Below, piece after piece: positions 45,469 to 55,514 of a DNA stretch of 64,000 nucleotides; position 1 is the stretch's first letter, and each line of letters begins with the position of its first letter. The position numbers and the translations under genes are program-made. The stretch is taken from NCBI RefSeq assembly GCF_034314045.1, contig NZ_JAVIWL010000001.1, positions 1,302,001 through 1,366,000 on the forward strand, written 5' to 3'. The notes under the pieces were generated by a model. It saw only the letters and a program-made list of their open reading frames with translations. It was not told where the DNA came from and searched no databases. This stretch comes from Glaciimonas sp. CA11.2. GTDB taxonomy: Bacteria > Pseudomonadota > Gammaproteobacteria > Burkholderiales > Burkholderiaceae_D.

Positions 45469-46404
45469 TTACTGCGCATTCAGCGCGACCGATTTTTGAT
45501 CACTTTGATCAGGTGAAATAGGTGACGCAATTCGACCGGCATCGGATTTAATAAACTTATCGACAGTATCTAAAACCGGAGCTAAACCCCGCAACGGGCG
45601 CGAGATCGCACCGACCAGTGTGGCATGGCTGACATGGTCAAAATATTGCTCAGACACGGGCACATGCGCAGTCCGCAATGCGGCTGCCAAGCCGCCGGTA
45701 TTGCGGACTGGGTTCACCAAACTATCGGTATTCGCCGCAATTAACAACGTCGGAGGCGCTAACGAGGTTACGTGATTAATGGGCTGAGAATCAACGGGTG
45801 AATTGGGGAAGAAAAATACTGGTCGCACCCCGCGATTTTCAATCGGTAGGAAATCGTAAGGGCCAGCCAATCCAATCCATCCTCGCAGCACGGCAGGCGT
45901 CAGATGAACCTCGGCTAACCAACGCGGGTCAAGCGCCAACATCGCCGCATTGTAGGCACCCGAACTGTGACCCATGACATACAACCTTTTGGGGTCGCCA
46001 CCGTATTTTGAGATTTCCCTGACTGTCCACGCTATTGCGTGTGCGCCGTCTTCGAGAAATGTCGGGTAGCGGACTTCGGGATAGAGTCGATAGTCGGCTA
46101 CAACAGCGACGACGCCGCGTGAGGCCAGCGCCTCTCCCACAAACGCGTAATCGCCACGCGCCCCGCTACTCCAACTGCCGCCGTAAAAAAATACCACGAC
46201 CGGCGCGGCGGCATGCAGATTTTTAGGAGTGTAAATATCTAGTTGATTACGGTCATTCGCGCCATAGACAACGTCACTGGTTTTGTCGTAAGTACTTTCG
46301 GTCGTCAACGCATTGATCGCGGTGAGCGGCGAACAGGCAACCGTCGCTACCAAAGCCAACGTCACCGCGCAGAAAATTAATGCAATTTTTGACAAAAGAA
46401 CCAT
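45469..46404 (-). CDS. Exported alpha/beta hydrolase, esterase/lipase-like
   Basis: 311 residues. A hydrophobic N-terminus (MVLLSKIALIFCAVTLALVA) is followed by VACSP, perhaps a lipoprotein site though the residue three before the Cys is not ideal. Oxyanion motif VVFFYGGSWSSG (HGG-like, with Tyr in place of His), nucleophile elbow GHSSGAY, acid in ANTDSLVNP and His in DHVSHATL make it a carboxylesterase of the BD-FAE/hormone-sensitive-lipase type. Convergent with the dioxygenase gene. Confidence 0.85.
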   Translation of the reverse strand: MVLLSKIALIFCAVTLALVATVACSPLTAINALTTESTYDKTSDVVYGANDRNQLDIYTPKNLHAAAPVVVFFYGGSWSSGARGDYAFVGEALASRGVVAVVADYRLYPEVRYPTFLEDGAHAIAWTVREISKYGGDPKRLYVMGHSSGAYNAAMLALDPRWLAEVHLTPAVLRGWIGLAGPYDFLPIENRGVRPVFFFPNSPVDSQPINHVTSLAPPTLLIAANTDSLVNPVRNTGGLAAALRTAHVPVSEQYFDHVSHATLVGAISRPLRGLAPVLDTVDKFIKSDAGRIASPISPDQSDQKSVALNAQ

Positions 46405-46570
46405 GGACTAACTCCATAACATCACCACATTAAATTGTGGATTGACGTTATTTATACGACAAAATATCGGTGATGGATTCAACTTTTTCAAATAATTCAA
46501 GCGAATTCACGCATTACTGTGACTAAACGCCACAATAGATTCAGGCATAATTTACTAACGGCCGCCTAAT

Positions 46571-48559
46571 TTAGCCGGCGAACAACCGTTCTTCCGCTTT
46601 GGCAATACCCTCGGCAGCACCACGTAAAATGATGATATCTCCACTTTCAAGCACTGTCTCGGGCGTAATATTAAGTCGGCCCTTGCCACGACGAACACTG
46701 CTGATTTCTGCTCCGACTTTTGCCAGATCAAGCGCGGCCAATGACTTTCCGACCGCTTTTGCGCCCTCTAATAAGGTCACGGAATGCAGTCTTTCCTGCA
46801 AATAGTCGTCGATATCACTCGCATCGCCTACGCCGTGAAAGTATCCTCGCAGGGAAGCGTAACGTTCATCACGGGATGCTTGCACCCGATGCACAACGCG
46901 CCGCAACGGTACACCCAACATCACTAACGCATGCGATGCCAGCATCAGGCTACCTTCCAATGCTTCTGGCACGACTTCAGCAGCGCCTGCCGCACGCAAC
47001 TTATCAAGATCCGTATCATCGTAGCTTCGCACAATCACAGGCAATTCCGGCGCCAGTTCGTGGACATGGTGCAGCACGCGCAACGCCGATGGCGTGTTGG
47101 CATAGGTGATGACCAATGCCGCTGCCCGATGTATCCCGGCTGCGACCAGACTTTCCTTGCGTGACGCATCGCCGTAGGAAACTTGCGCGCCAGCTCCGCG
47201 CGTTTCAATCACGCGATCTGGATCGAGATCAAGCGCGTGATAACCAATCCCTTCTTCTTCAAGTAACGTGGCCAGACTTTGGCCACTACGGCCGAAACCG
47301 GCAATAATGACGTGCTTCTTGGTCGACATGGTGCGGGTCGCCAATTGGGTCAGCGCTAGCGATTGCATCATCCATTCGTTAGCGGAAAGCTTCATGACGA
47401 TGGCGTCTGATTTATTTAAAATAAAGGGTGCAACCAGCATCGACAGCACCATCGATGCGAGAATTAACTGGATCAGCAGAGGATCCATCAAATGCAAGCC
47501 ACCGGCCTGACTCAACAGCACAAAGCCAAATTCGCCCGCCTGCGCCAAGGCCAAACCCGTTCTTAGTGCGACACCGGTAGTAGAGCCGAAAATTTTTGAG
47601 AGCGCCGCAATCAGGCCAAATTTAAGTAATACCGGCCCGGACAACAATAGCAATACCAGCCACCAATGTTCAATGACTAGCCGTATGTTGAGTAACATGC
47701 CGATGGTAATAAAAAACAGGCCCAACAAGACGTCACGGAATGATTTGATATCCTCTTCAACCTGATGCTTATATTCGGTCTCTGAAATCAACATACCCGC
47801 GATAAAAGCGCCAAGCGCCATCGACAAACCAGCGCGCTCGGTAATCCATGCGGCGCCTAAAGTGATCAGCAGCAAGTTGAGCATGAACAACTCTTGCGAA
47901 CGCCGTCTGACGACAATCTGAAACCAGCCGCGCATGAGTTTTTGTCCGATGAAAAGCAACAATACGAGCACGATCACCGCTTTGGCGCTGGCCCATCCCA
48001 GCGTTGCGGCGAGGTCACCGGAATTTTTTGCTAAAGCGGGAACGATGATCAGTAACGGCACCAGCGCCAAATCCTGAAATAATAAGACGCCGATGATGCG
48101 GCGTCCGTGTTCTGTCTCCAGTTCCAGCCGCTCAGTCAACAGTTTTGAGACGATGGCGGTGGAGGACATGGTCAGCGCAGCACCCAATGCGAAGGCGGCT
48201 TGCCAGCTGATATTGGTCAGTTGCGGCAATATATAGGCGACCATCCAACCAAACAACATTGTCGCGCCGATCGTCAACAATACCTGCGCCATGCCAAGTC
48301 CGAAGACGATCCGGCGCATCGCTGACAGTTTGGATAATGAAAACTCCAATCCGATGGAGAACATTAAAAACACGACACCGAATTCCGCCAGCGTATGCGT
48401 GGTTTCATTGTCCTCGGCAAACCCAAGTGCGTGCGGGCCGATAAGTATACCGACAGTCAGGTAGCCCAACATTGGTGGCAAGTGGAACATACGAAACGCC
48501 ACGACACCTAATACCGCGGATCCGAGTAACAAAATAGTCAGTTCTAAACCAGAAAGCAT
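46571..48559 (-). CDS. Kef-type cation:proton antiporter (CPA2) with RCK domain
   Basis: 662 residues. About 12 transmembrane helices (1-385) form the Na+/H+ exchanger domain, with LGYLTVGILIGPHALG and FLMFSIGLEFSLSKL typical of KefB/KefC/YbaL. A TrkA-N (RCK) domain begins near 410 with the nucleotide fold IIAGFGRSGQS, and a TrkA-C domain covers about 570-655. It exchanges K+ or Na+ for H+ under control of a bound nucleotide or glutathione adduct. In many Burkholderiales this gene is divergent from and adjacent to kdsD; here a 3.3-kb segment separates them. Confidence 0.9.
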   Translation of the reverse strand: MLSGLELTILLLGSAVLGVVAFRMFHLPPMLGYLTVGILIGPHALGFAEDNETTHTLAEFGVVFLMFSIGLEFSLSKLSAMRRIVFGLGMAQVLLTIGATMLFGWMVAYILPQLTNISWQAAFALGAALTMSSTAIVSKLLTERLELETEHGRRIIGVLLFQDLALVPLLIIVPALAKNSGDLAATLGWASAKAVIVLVLLLFIGQKLMRGWFQIVVRRRSQELFMLNLLLITLGAAWITERAGLSMALGAFIAGMLISETEYKHQVEEDIKSFRDVLLGLFFITIGMLLNIRLVIEHWWLVLLLLSGPVLLKFGLIAALSKIFGSTTGVALRTGLALAQAGEFGFVLLSQAGGLHLMDPLLIQLILASMVLSMLVAPFILNKSDAIVMKLSANEWMMQSLALTQLATRTMSTKKHVIIAGFGRSGQSLATLLEEEGIGYHALDLDPDRVIETRGAGAQVSYGDASRKESLVAAGIHRAAALVITYANTPSALRVLHHVHELAPELPVIVRSYDDTDLDKLRAAGAAEVVPEALEGSLMLASHALVMLGVPLRRVVHRVQASRDERYASLRGYFHGVGDASDIDDYLQERLHSVTLLEGAKAVGKSLAALDLAKVGAEISSVRRGKGRLNITPETVLESGDIIILRGAAEGIAKAEERLFAG

Positions 48560-49072
48560 GCTTGCTCAGTTCTTAATTAATTAACAATAAAAAGAATTTC
48601 ACGACTTAATCTACACAGCGATGGTGTTGTATGTCGCATTGCATTGTCTTAAATGATACGGACAATTTTTGCGATTGATAATTCGTTTATACCTTAGAAA
48701 TCAGTGTCATTGATGCCAAAATCTTTTGGCCGCATTTGCGTAATGAACGTTTATCGCAAGAGACATTCCGGTGGTGACTCTTCAGAGGCCGAGAATATTC
48801 CACATAAAAACAAGACACTTTCTCTGCGATTCAGGCTGGTTGTCTCCTAGCCTGCTGCAATACAAAAACTGATAATTCCGGGGCTGGTTCACGCTATGTC
48901 CCGCCAATGAATGCGTGGCGTCAAATTGCCGCAAAAAACTGGCTTAAACGTAACTGAAGCCGTTTTAAGCCAGCCAAAAACTCCCGCCGACTTTGTTACT
49001 AAAGCCGTTTAAACGTACGCCAATGCGACGCACGGGTTCGCTTGCGACCTATTAAAGAAAATTGTTACCATC
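48560..49072. other. Intergenic region holding a copy of the kdsD promoter
   Basis: The stretch 48628-48727 aligns with 51822-51924, the region just upstream of and into kdsD (see the relic entry). The rest up to 49072 shows no gene; the promoter of the S8-like peptidase should lie near its right end. Confidence 0.5.
48681..48727 (+). pseudogene. Relic of the kdsD 5' end
   Basis: ATTCGTTTATAC followed by a short variable part, AGTGT-AT and ATGCCAAAATCTT occur here and, in the same order and spacing, at the start of kdsD (51879-51923). The kdsD start codon ATG reads ATC here (48700), and the frame then diverges to a stop at 48775. Upstream similarity (TGTCG, ATTG, ATGA-AC, TTTTTGC) extends it to about 48628. 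It is a decayed duplicate left where an insertion separated the antiporter gene from kdsD. Confidence 0.65.
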
Positions 49073-51571
49073 ATGCAAAATACGTTCACGAAACTATTTC
49101 TATGCGCCACGATTGGCGCGCTATTCTCAGGACCGCTACACGCGAAAGAGGTTGAGCCGACCAGCATTACCGTGCTCTTACGCGCCACCATTACTTCACT
49201 AGAGTCGCAACAGCAATTACCTAAAAGAACCTCCGCTGCACTACACCAATTAGAACAAATTGCACCGCGTCTCAATGCAATATTTCCTGTGCCGATGACG
49301 TTTTCAGCCGATGAGATAGCCGCAATGGAGCGGCACAATCTGACGCGCTATTACGCAATCGATACCAGCGGTAAGTCAAACGATGCCGTAAATGAAATGT
49401 TGGCGGATTTAAGAAATAACCCGCTAGTCGAGTCGGCCCAAGTTGCACCGGAATTAGCACGTCAAGACGAGAATTTTGTCGTTGCTGGGGTGCCGAAAAC
49501 AGATGCAAAACAAAGTACCGCAGGATCCAACGCCACTCCCGATTACACTTCGCGCCAGCTTTATATGCAAGACGCAACGTCTAAAGGCGGATTTAAACTG
49601 GGCGGCTTGAATGCGATTGCGGCGCGCGCTTATCCTGGCGGTGACGGGGAATACGTACGCATTATCTCAACTGAATGGAACCATTGGTCTTATGATCACG
49701 CTGATTTGCCTCGTCCCTTTCTGCAACACGGGGAAGTGGCGGAGCGCGCCCCGAACTCCCATGCCACGATGAGTGCGGGAATTATGTTTTCGAAAGACAA
49801 TGGTTTTGGTACCACAGGATTTGTGCCAAAAGCGCAAGCAGGCTATAGCAAATTTTCTCAGCCAGGAGGAGGAAGCTTGTTTAATCTGGGCCAACATTTA
49901 CAACCAGGAGATGTAGTCCAGGTTGGCATCCACTTTGGGCCGCCGTTGCCCATTCCAATTGAAGTCTGCGATAAAGAAAATCGTTACGCTTGTTTCTTAC
50001 CCATTGAATCGGTTCAATCTGTGGCCGATGAAATTAGCTACCTAACGCAAGAAAAGGGGGTGCATGTCATTATTGCTGCCGGCAACGGCAATATCAACCT
50101 CGATCACCCTTATTTTAAGGGTCGATATGATCGCAATCTGAATGACACTGGGGCTATTTACGCCGGTGCGGCAAATCCGGGAAGTGGACAACGCGCCAGT
50201 TTCTCAGAGTATGGAAGCCGGGTTGATCTCTTCAGTTGGGGCGGAGACGTTACAACCACGTCATGCAGCGGTAAAGACTGCTCCAACGACATTTACAGCC
50301 ATACTTTCTCCGGCACGTCTTCCAGCAATCCGATCATCGCAGGTGCTGTCGCACAAGTTCAAAGTATTGCATTTGCCCACGGACTCGGGGCTATTTCACC
50401 TAAAAAAATGCGCCAGGTATTGGTAGATACGGGACATCCGCTGCCGTCTCCTGATGCGCAGCGCCCGATTGGCATGCAACCGGACGTGCAAGCTGCGGTT
50501 GAGTTGTTGTTAAATAAAGGCGAGCCGCCGGTAGATATTGATGTACCGGAAGCGGTTGTCAAAGCAGATATACATGCTGTTTCAACCACCAGCACCTCCT
50601 TTGCCTATCAACTGGACGGTAGTAAAAGCCAAAACGCGACGACGTATCAATGGAAAATGTTGAGCGGTCCTTTTTCGCTACGCCATGCAAATAAAGCCAT
50701 TGCCGAAGCGGTCGTGAACACACACCAGACTGGCGAAAGCATCTATCAACTCACCATTACCAACAAAAAGGGTGTGCAAAGCAGTTCCACCATGAAAGTA
50801 AGTGTAGTAGCCACGAACGTAGAAATTGTCGGTCCGACGTCAATCGTACAGGGGCAAGCAGCGAATTTGAAGGCCGCACCAAACTTTAAAGGCGAAGCTG
50901 GTACACCCCCGGTGTATAACTGGAAAATTCAGGATGCAACTGGTGCGGGAGTGTTGCAAGGCGCGCAGCAGGAATTGACGCTTTCAACATTAGCCGCCGG
51001 CAGTTATCAGGTAACAATTGATGTCTCCAGCAGCCATGGCGGACGTAAAGCGCACGCTGAGCAAAAAATTACTGTGAAAAAGTCGGAAGAAAGTCGACCA
51101 CCGGTCGTCGTCGTTAGCGGTCCCACGCAAGCAACAAGCGGCACTTCGGTGAAGTTAGACGCTGCGGGCTCAAGCGCTGCCGATGGCGGCAAGCTAGCTT
51201 ATAGCTGGAAAGTATCGCCTCCACTGGCATTCATAGCGGATGGCGCGCAACTCACTTTCACTGCTCCTACACTGGCACAGGAGACACAGTATCACTTCAC
51301 CGTCACCGCAAATGACGGAAAGTTGAGCGCGCAGAAGAACCACACCGTAATAGTGAAAGCAGATGACGTCGCACCAATACCAGTGGAAGAATGCAAACCA
51401 TTGTGGAAGCAAAGTCAGAGCTATCAAGGGGGAGATATGGTCCAGCATAACGGTCGCATCTATCTTGCAATGTGGCATTCGCAACGGGAACCGGGCGATC
51501 CGGCTTATACCGATACCATCAATCAAGGTTGGGGCTTTGAGTGGGCTGATCGTGGGGCATGCAACCATTAA
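49073..51571 (+). CDS. S8-like secreted serine peptidase with PKD and chitin-binding domains
   Basis: 832 residues with a signal peptide (about 1-24, HAKE). The S8-like domain (about 175-480) keeps His230 (NSHATMSAGI), the oxyanion Asn338 (AAGNGN) and Ser416 (SGTSSSNP). The expected catalytic Asp appears replaced: the segment aligning with DTG or DVE reads IISTEW, placing Ser199 at that position. Residues about 500-775 are three PKD/Ig-like beta domains. The C-terminus (about 782-832) is a chitin-binding type 3 (CBM5/12) module with WKQSQSYQGGDMV and YLAMWHSQREPGDP. This is the plan of a secreted enzyme that attacks chitin-associated protein. It interrupts the usual antiporter-kdsD order. Confidence 0.85.
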   Translation: MQNTFTKLFLCATIGALFSGPLHAKEVEPTSITVLLRATITSLESQQQLPKRTSAALHQLEQIAPRLNAIFPVPMTFSADEIAAMERHNLTRYYAIDTSGKSNDAVNEMLADLRNNPLVESAQVAPELARQDENFVVAGVPKTDAKQSTAGSNATPDYTSRQLYMQDATSKGGFKLGGLNAIAARAYPGGDGEYVRIISTEWNHWSYDHADLPRPFLQHGEVAERAPNSHATMSAGIMFSKDNGFGTTGFVPKAQAGYSKFSQPGGGSLFNLGQHLQPGDVVQVGIHFGPPLPIPIEVCDKENRYACFLPIESVQSVADEISYLTQEKGVHVIIAAGNGNINLDHPYFKGRYDRNLNDTGAIYAGAANPGSGQRASFSEYGSRVDLFSWGGDVTTTSCSGKDCSNDIYSHTFSGTSSSNPIIAGAVAQVQSIAFAHGLGAISPKKMRQVLVDTGHPLPSPDAQRPIGMQPDVQAAVELLLNKGEPPVDIDVPEAVVKADIHAVSTTSTSFAYQLDGSKSQNATTYQWKMLSGPFSLRHANKAIAEAVVNTHQTGESIYQLTITNKKGVQSSSTMKVSVVATNVEIVGPTSIVQGQAANLKAAPNFKGEAGTPPVYNWKIQDATGAGVLQGAQQELTLSTLAAGSYQVTIDVSSSHGGRKAHAEQKITVKKSEESRPPVVVVSGPTQATSGTSVKLDAAGSSAADGGKLAYSWKVSPPLAFIADGAQLTFTAPTLAQETQYHFTVTANDGKLSAQKNHTVIVKADDVAPIPVEECKPLWKQSQSYQGGDMVQHNGRIYLAMWHSQREPGDPAYTDTINQGWGFEWADRGACNH

Positions 51572-51897
51572 TGGTTTGATTGCGCTGTCGTGCTGGCTAC
51601 GCAATCTCGCTCATCAAGTATTCACCCGGCATCCGCTAGGCGAGCCTGCGATGGGCAGGATAAGCATCTAATACTGTGTAACAGCGCATAGAAATGCGTC
51701 AATCCTGATGTGGAAAACATGTTTGCTTAGTTATTGCTCAACAATTGCATGATTGATAATTAATTTAATAATTAATTTAATAATTAAAATGATTATCCGA
51801 CGCTGTACGCAACACCACCGTGCAATATGTCGATATTAATTGCACCATAATGACACTGGCAAGTTTTTTGCTTTAGGAATTCGTTTATACTTTCGAG
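51572..51897. other. Intergenic upstream of kdsD
   Basis: AT-rich sequence with a tandem TAATTAATTTAA run near 51760-51790, then the kdsD promoter region that is duplicated at 48628-48700. No gene seen. Confidence 0.4.
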
Positions 51898-52950
51898 ATG
51901 AGTGTAATCCATGCCAAAATCTTGCCAAAATCTTTTAACGCCAAACGAGCGCTTGAGCTCGCGTGTCAAACGCTACAAATCGAAGCGGATGCAATAATTG
52001 CGCTAAAAAACCGCATTTCTGACAGCGCCGGGATGTCTGCCGACAGTGCAATGGGGGCCATTGAAGCTCCCTTTGCGCAAGCGGTCGCACTATTGTTGAG
52101 CTGTACCGGTCGTGTCGTTGTTTCTGGTATCGGCAAGTCCGGTCATATAGCCCGAAAAATTGCCTCAACGCTGGCATCGACCGGCACACCGGCCTTATTC
52201 ATTCATCCCGCCGAAGCCGCCCATGGCGATCTTGGGATGGTGACAGAAAATGACGCTTTTATCGCTATTTCCAACTCCGGCGAAACCGCCGAGTTAATGG
52301 CGATCGTGCCGATCGTTAAACGCATGGGCGCGACGCTAATTGCGATGACCGGCAATGACCACTCTTCCCTTGCACAGTTAGCAACAGTTCATCTCAACGT
52401 CAAAGTAGACCAAGAGGCGTGCACCCTTAATCTTGCGCCAACTGCAAGCACTACCGCGACCTTGGCGCTAGGTGACGCGCTGGCGGTAGCATTGCTGGAT
52501 GCGCGTGGCTTTCGTGAAGAAGATTTTGCTCGCTCCCATCCTGGCGGCGCGCTCGGCAGACGCTTACTGACCCACGTGCGTGACGTTATGCGCAGCGGTG
52601 TCGATATTCCTGCGGTCACCGCAGAAGTATCGTTATCGGCAGCATTGCTCGAAATCACACACAAAGGTATTGCCATGACGGCAATCGTGGACGATAAATT
52701 TCACCCTGTCGGCGTATTCACCGACGGCGATCTGCGACGCCTAATTGAACACGTACAGGACTTTTCCAAGCTGACAATTGCCGACGTGATGCATGCTAAT
52801 CCGCGTACTGTTGGCCCTGACCAATTGGCAGTTGATGCTGTACAAATCATGGAAGAGTTCCGAATTAACCAGTTGCTGGTGGCAGATGCCGATGGCAAAC
52901 TGGTCGGTGCGCTACATATTCATGATTTGACCCGTGCCAAGGTGATTTGA
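51898..52950 (+). CDS. kdsD: D-arabinose 5-phosphate isomerase KdsD
   Basis: 350 residues. The SIS domain (about 60-200) carries GIGKSGHIARKIASTLASTG and FIAISNSGETAE; two CBS domains follow (about 225-345). It converts ribulose 5-phosphate to arabinose 5-phosphate, the first step to Kdo for lipopolysaccharide. An 11-base tandem repeat GCCAAAATCTT (51913-51934) makes the N-terminus HAKILPKSFNAK slightly longer. It is first in a tight run kdsD-kdsC-lptC-lptA-lptB-rpoN; its stop overlaps the kdsC start (TGATG). Confidence 0.95.
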   Translation: MSVIHAKILPKSFNAKRALELACQTLQIEADAIIALKNRISDSAGMSADSAMGAIEAPFAQAVALLLSCTGRVVVSGIGKSGHIARKIASTLASTGTPALFIHPAEAAHGDLGMVTENDAFIAISNSGETAELMAIVPIVKRMGATLIAMTGNDHSSLAQLATVHLNVKVDQEACTLNLAPTASTTATLALGDALAVALLDARGFREEDFARSHPGGALGRRLLTHVRDVMRSGVDIPAVTAEVSLSAALLEITHKGIAMTAIVDDKFHPVGVFTDGDLRRLIEHVQDFSKLTIADVMHANPRTVGPDQLAVDAVQIMEEFRINQLLVADADGKLVGALHIHDLTRAKVI

Positions 52951-53522
52951 TGGTAGCCGCCCCCAATACTATTAACATACCCGCAGAAGTCATGGCGCGC
53001 GCCGCCCAAATCAAGATGATGATTTTTGACGTCGATGGCGTGTTGACCGATGGTGGCATATTGTTTGGTCCCGACGGAGAGGCAATAAAACGTTTCAATG
53101 TACTCGACGGACTCGGCATCAAATTACTCCAACAAGCAGGGATTATCACCGCCATTATCAGTGCGCGCAGCTCAGCCATCGTCAGCCGTCGGGTGAGCGA
53201 TCTCGGCATTACGCACGTCTATCAAGGCGCGCATAACAAAAATACCGCATTTGCCGCGTTATTGGCCGATACCAACCTTACCCCAGATGTTTGCGGTTTT
53301 ATTGGCGACGACATCATTGACCTGCCTATTTTGACGCGTACCGGTTTTGCTGTCAGTGTCCCCAATGGTCATCAGGAGGTCAAATCGCGCGTTCACTATG
53401 TTACGCAGGCAAACGGCGGGCAAGGCGCTGCGCGTGAAGTCTGTGATTTAATTCTGCGTGCGCAAGGCAAGTACGCCGCCGCTTTGGCACAGTATTTGAC
53501 CGGCGTCATAGAGGCGGCATGA
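52950..53522 (+). CDS. kdsC: 3-deoxy-D-manno-octulosonate 8-phosphate phosphatase KdsC
   Basis: 190 residues from the ATG at 52950, preferred to the TTG one codon earlier. A C0-type HAD phosphatase without a cap: the nucleophile motif is FDVDGVLTDG, then SARSS and GDDIIDLPIL for the acid pair. It removes the phosphate from Kdo 8-phosphate. Overlaps kdsD at its start and lptC at its end (ATGA), so translation is coupled. Confidence 0.95.
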   Translation: MVAAPNTINIPAEVMARAAQIKMMIFDVDGVLTDGGILFGPDGEAIKRFNVLDGLGIKLLQQAGIITAIISARSSAIVSRRVSDLGITHVYQGAHNKNTAFAALLADTNLTPDVCGFIGDDIIDLPILTRTGFAVSVPNGHQEVKSRVHYVTQANGGQGAAREVCDLILRAQGKYAAALAQYLTGVIEAA

Positions 53523-54121
53523 AAAACCTGCGGTCAACTTTTCGCCTACGCTTCATGCTGCTGCTGACGGTGTGTGTGGCACTCACTCTCGGTAGTTTCT
53601 GGATCATGGAAGTGATGCGTAAAAATACAGAGCAATTATTGCCGGGTGCGCCGCGTGTTGCGCCTGATTATTACGTCGAAAATTTTAATTATGTGCAACT
53701 CGCACTTAATGGTCAGCCACGCTACAACATCTCAGGTCAACGCCTGACGCACAATCCCGCCGACGATTCATTTGACGTGATTCTTCCCGTCATTCGTAGC
53801 CTTGATAAACAACAACCGCCGATGACCTTGCGCTCCAATACTGCCAAAATCGAAGACAACAACAGTAAAGTGAATATGTACGGCAATGTGAACGCAGACC
53901 GCTCAGCGACGCCAAAGTCGTCAAAGCTTCATTTGCAGTCCGAGTACCTTCAGCTATTGCCAGATGATGACATTATGACAAGCAACAAAGCGGTCGAAAT
54001 CACGATCGATCAGTCGAAAATGACCGGTGTTGGTATGTATGCCAATAATGCGACTATGCAATTACGCCTATTAAACAATGTCCGTGGCACCTATCGCGCA
54101 ACACCGCGGCAGACTAAATAA
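53519..54121 (+). CDS. lptC: Lipopolysaccharide export protein LptC
   Basis: 200 residues. One N-terminal transmembrane helix (FMLLLTVCVALTLGSFWIM, about 12-30) anchors a periplasmic beta-jellyroll (YYVENFNYVQLALNGQPRYNISG). LptC sits on LptB2FG and hands lipopolysaccharide to LptA. Starts in an ATGA overlap with kdsC. Confidence 0.92.
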   Translation: MKNLRSTFRLRFMLLLTVCVALTLGSFWIMEVMRKNTEQLLPGAPRVAPDYYVENFNYVQLALNGQPRYNISGQRLTHNPADDSFDVILPVIRSLDKQQPPMTLRSNTAKIEDNNSKVNMYGNVNADRSATPKSSKLHLQSEYLQLLPDDDIMTSNKAVEITIDQSKMTGVGMYANNATMQLRLLNNVRGTYRATPRQTK

Positions 54122-54194
54122 CTCACATGATTACCGGATAATCCTATTGAAGCCATTGTTGCTTTTAGTGCCAGTATCCCCTTTCAGGATTTTT

Positions 54195-54734
54195 ATGAAA
54201 CGTATTCTATTTTTAACCCTACTCGCGCTGCAACTGACTTGTATTTCAGGTGCCCATGCTGAAAAAGCTGACGCAGATAAACCATCCAACGTAGACGCAG
54301 ACCAGTTCACGCTGGACGACGTAAAACAAGTAAAGATATTCACCGGCAAGGTGATACTGACCCGCGGCACGCTGATCATGAAAGCCAACAAAGTCGTCGT
54401 CACGACGGACCCATCAGGCTATCAATTTGCCACCTTATACGCACCTCCCGGTGGCTTAGCCACGTTTCGCCAAAAGCGCGACGGCGGTCCTGACTTATGG
54501 ATCGAAGGTGAAGCTGAGCGAATTGAGTACGACGATAAAACTGAAATCGTTAAATTATTTTCGAAAGCGCAAATGCGACGTCTGCAAGGGACCAAAGTCA
54601 CCGATGTTGTAAACGGCGAATTCATCTCTTACGATAGTCGCGTGGAGTTCTACTCGGTCAGTAACAATGTTTCCGGCAATAGTCAACCTGGCGCGGGCCG
54701 CATCAAAGCAGTCATCCAGCCGAAGAGTAAATAA
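54195..54734 (+). CDS. lptA: Periplasmic lipopolysaccharide bridge protein LptA
   Basis: 179 residues from the ATG at 54195, which gives a clear signal peptide ([19 protein letters not shown], cleaved after AHA). The frame is open further upstream to 54078 but that part overlaps lptC and lacks a signal. The OstA beta fold shows as [21 protein letters not shown] and [13 protein letters not shown]. It forms the bridge across the periplasm to LptDE. Confidence 0.93.
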   Translation: MKRILFLTLLALQLTCISGAHAEKADADKPSNVDADQFTLDDVKQVKIFTGKVILTRGTLIMKANKVVVTTDPSGYQFATLYAPPGGLATFRQKRDGGPDLWIEGEAERIEYDDKTEIVKLFSKAQMRRLQGTKVTDVVNGEFISYDSRVEFYSVSNNVSGNSQPGAGRIKAVIQPKSK

Positions 54735-54735
54735 G

Positions 54736-55488
54736 ATGACCTCTACAAATTTAAGCACCTTGATCGTTAAAGGGCTGCAAAAAAGTTATGGCGCGCGCCA
54801 AGTAGTCCGCGATGTCTCTTTGAAAGTAAATAACGGCGAGGTCGTCGGCTTGCTTGGTCCTAACGGCGCTGGAAAAACGACTTCTTTCTATATGATCGTC
54901 GGTCTGGTGCCATCGGATGGTGGAACAATTGATTTAGATGGCGTTGACATCTCGCGTTTACCGATTCATCAACGCGCGGTGCTTGGCCTGTCTTATCTGC
55001 CGCAAGAGGCCTCTGTTTTTCGCAAGCTAACGGTCGAAGACAATATTCGTGCGGTACTTGAGTTGCAGCGGCCAAACGGCAACGCACTGACTAAAGATGA
55101 GATCTCGGACAAACTCGATTCGCTGCTGCAAGAATTGCAAATTGAGAAATTGCGAGAAAATCAGGCGTTATCTTTATCCGGTGGTGAACGACGACGTGTC
55201 GAAATCGCCCGCGCTTTAGCCACTAATCCGCGCTTCGTGCTTCTTGATGAGCCGTTCGCCGGTATTGATCCTATCGCCGTTATCGAAATTCAACGTATCG
55301 TCAGGTTCCTTAAAGAGCGCGGCATCGGTGTCTTGATCACCGACCATAATGTGCGCGAAACGCTCGGCATTTGTGACCGGGCATACATCATCAACCAAGG
55401 TAGCGTGCTAGCCAGCGGCAGTCCAGACGACATCATCGCCAATGAATCTGTGCGACGAGTTTATCTGGGTGAACATTTCCGCATGTAA
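54736..55488 (+). CDS. lptB: Lipopolysaccharide export ATPase LptB
   Basis: 250 residues from the ATG at 54736, one base after the lptA stop. ABC ATPase: Walker [10 protein letters not shown], signature LSGGERRR, Walker [15 protein letters not shown], and the H-loop DHNVRET. As a dimer it drives lipopolysaccharide extraction with LptFG, which are not in the window. Confidence 0.96.
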   Translation: MTSTNLSTLIVKGLQKSYGARQVVRDVSLKVNNGEVVGLLGPNGAGKTTSFYMIVGLVPSDGGTIDLDGVDISRLPIHQRAVLGLSYLPQEASVFRKLTVEDNIRAVLELQRPNGNALTKDEISDKLDSLLQELQIEKLRENQALSLSGGERRRVEIARALATNPRFVLLDEPFAGIDPIAVIEIQRIVRFLKERGIGVLITDHNVRETLGICDRAYIINQGSVLASGSPDDIIANESVRRVYLGEHFRM

Positions 55489-55514
55489 CGGATTCAACGG
55501 ATTCCCTAGCGCCC

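Noticed and set aside
48910..48935. TGGCGTC...TTGCC on the plus strand before the S8-like peptidase as a sigma-54 promoter
   Set aside because: GG and GC are only nine bases apart, which sigma-54 does not tolerate.
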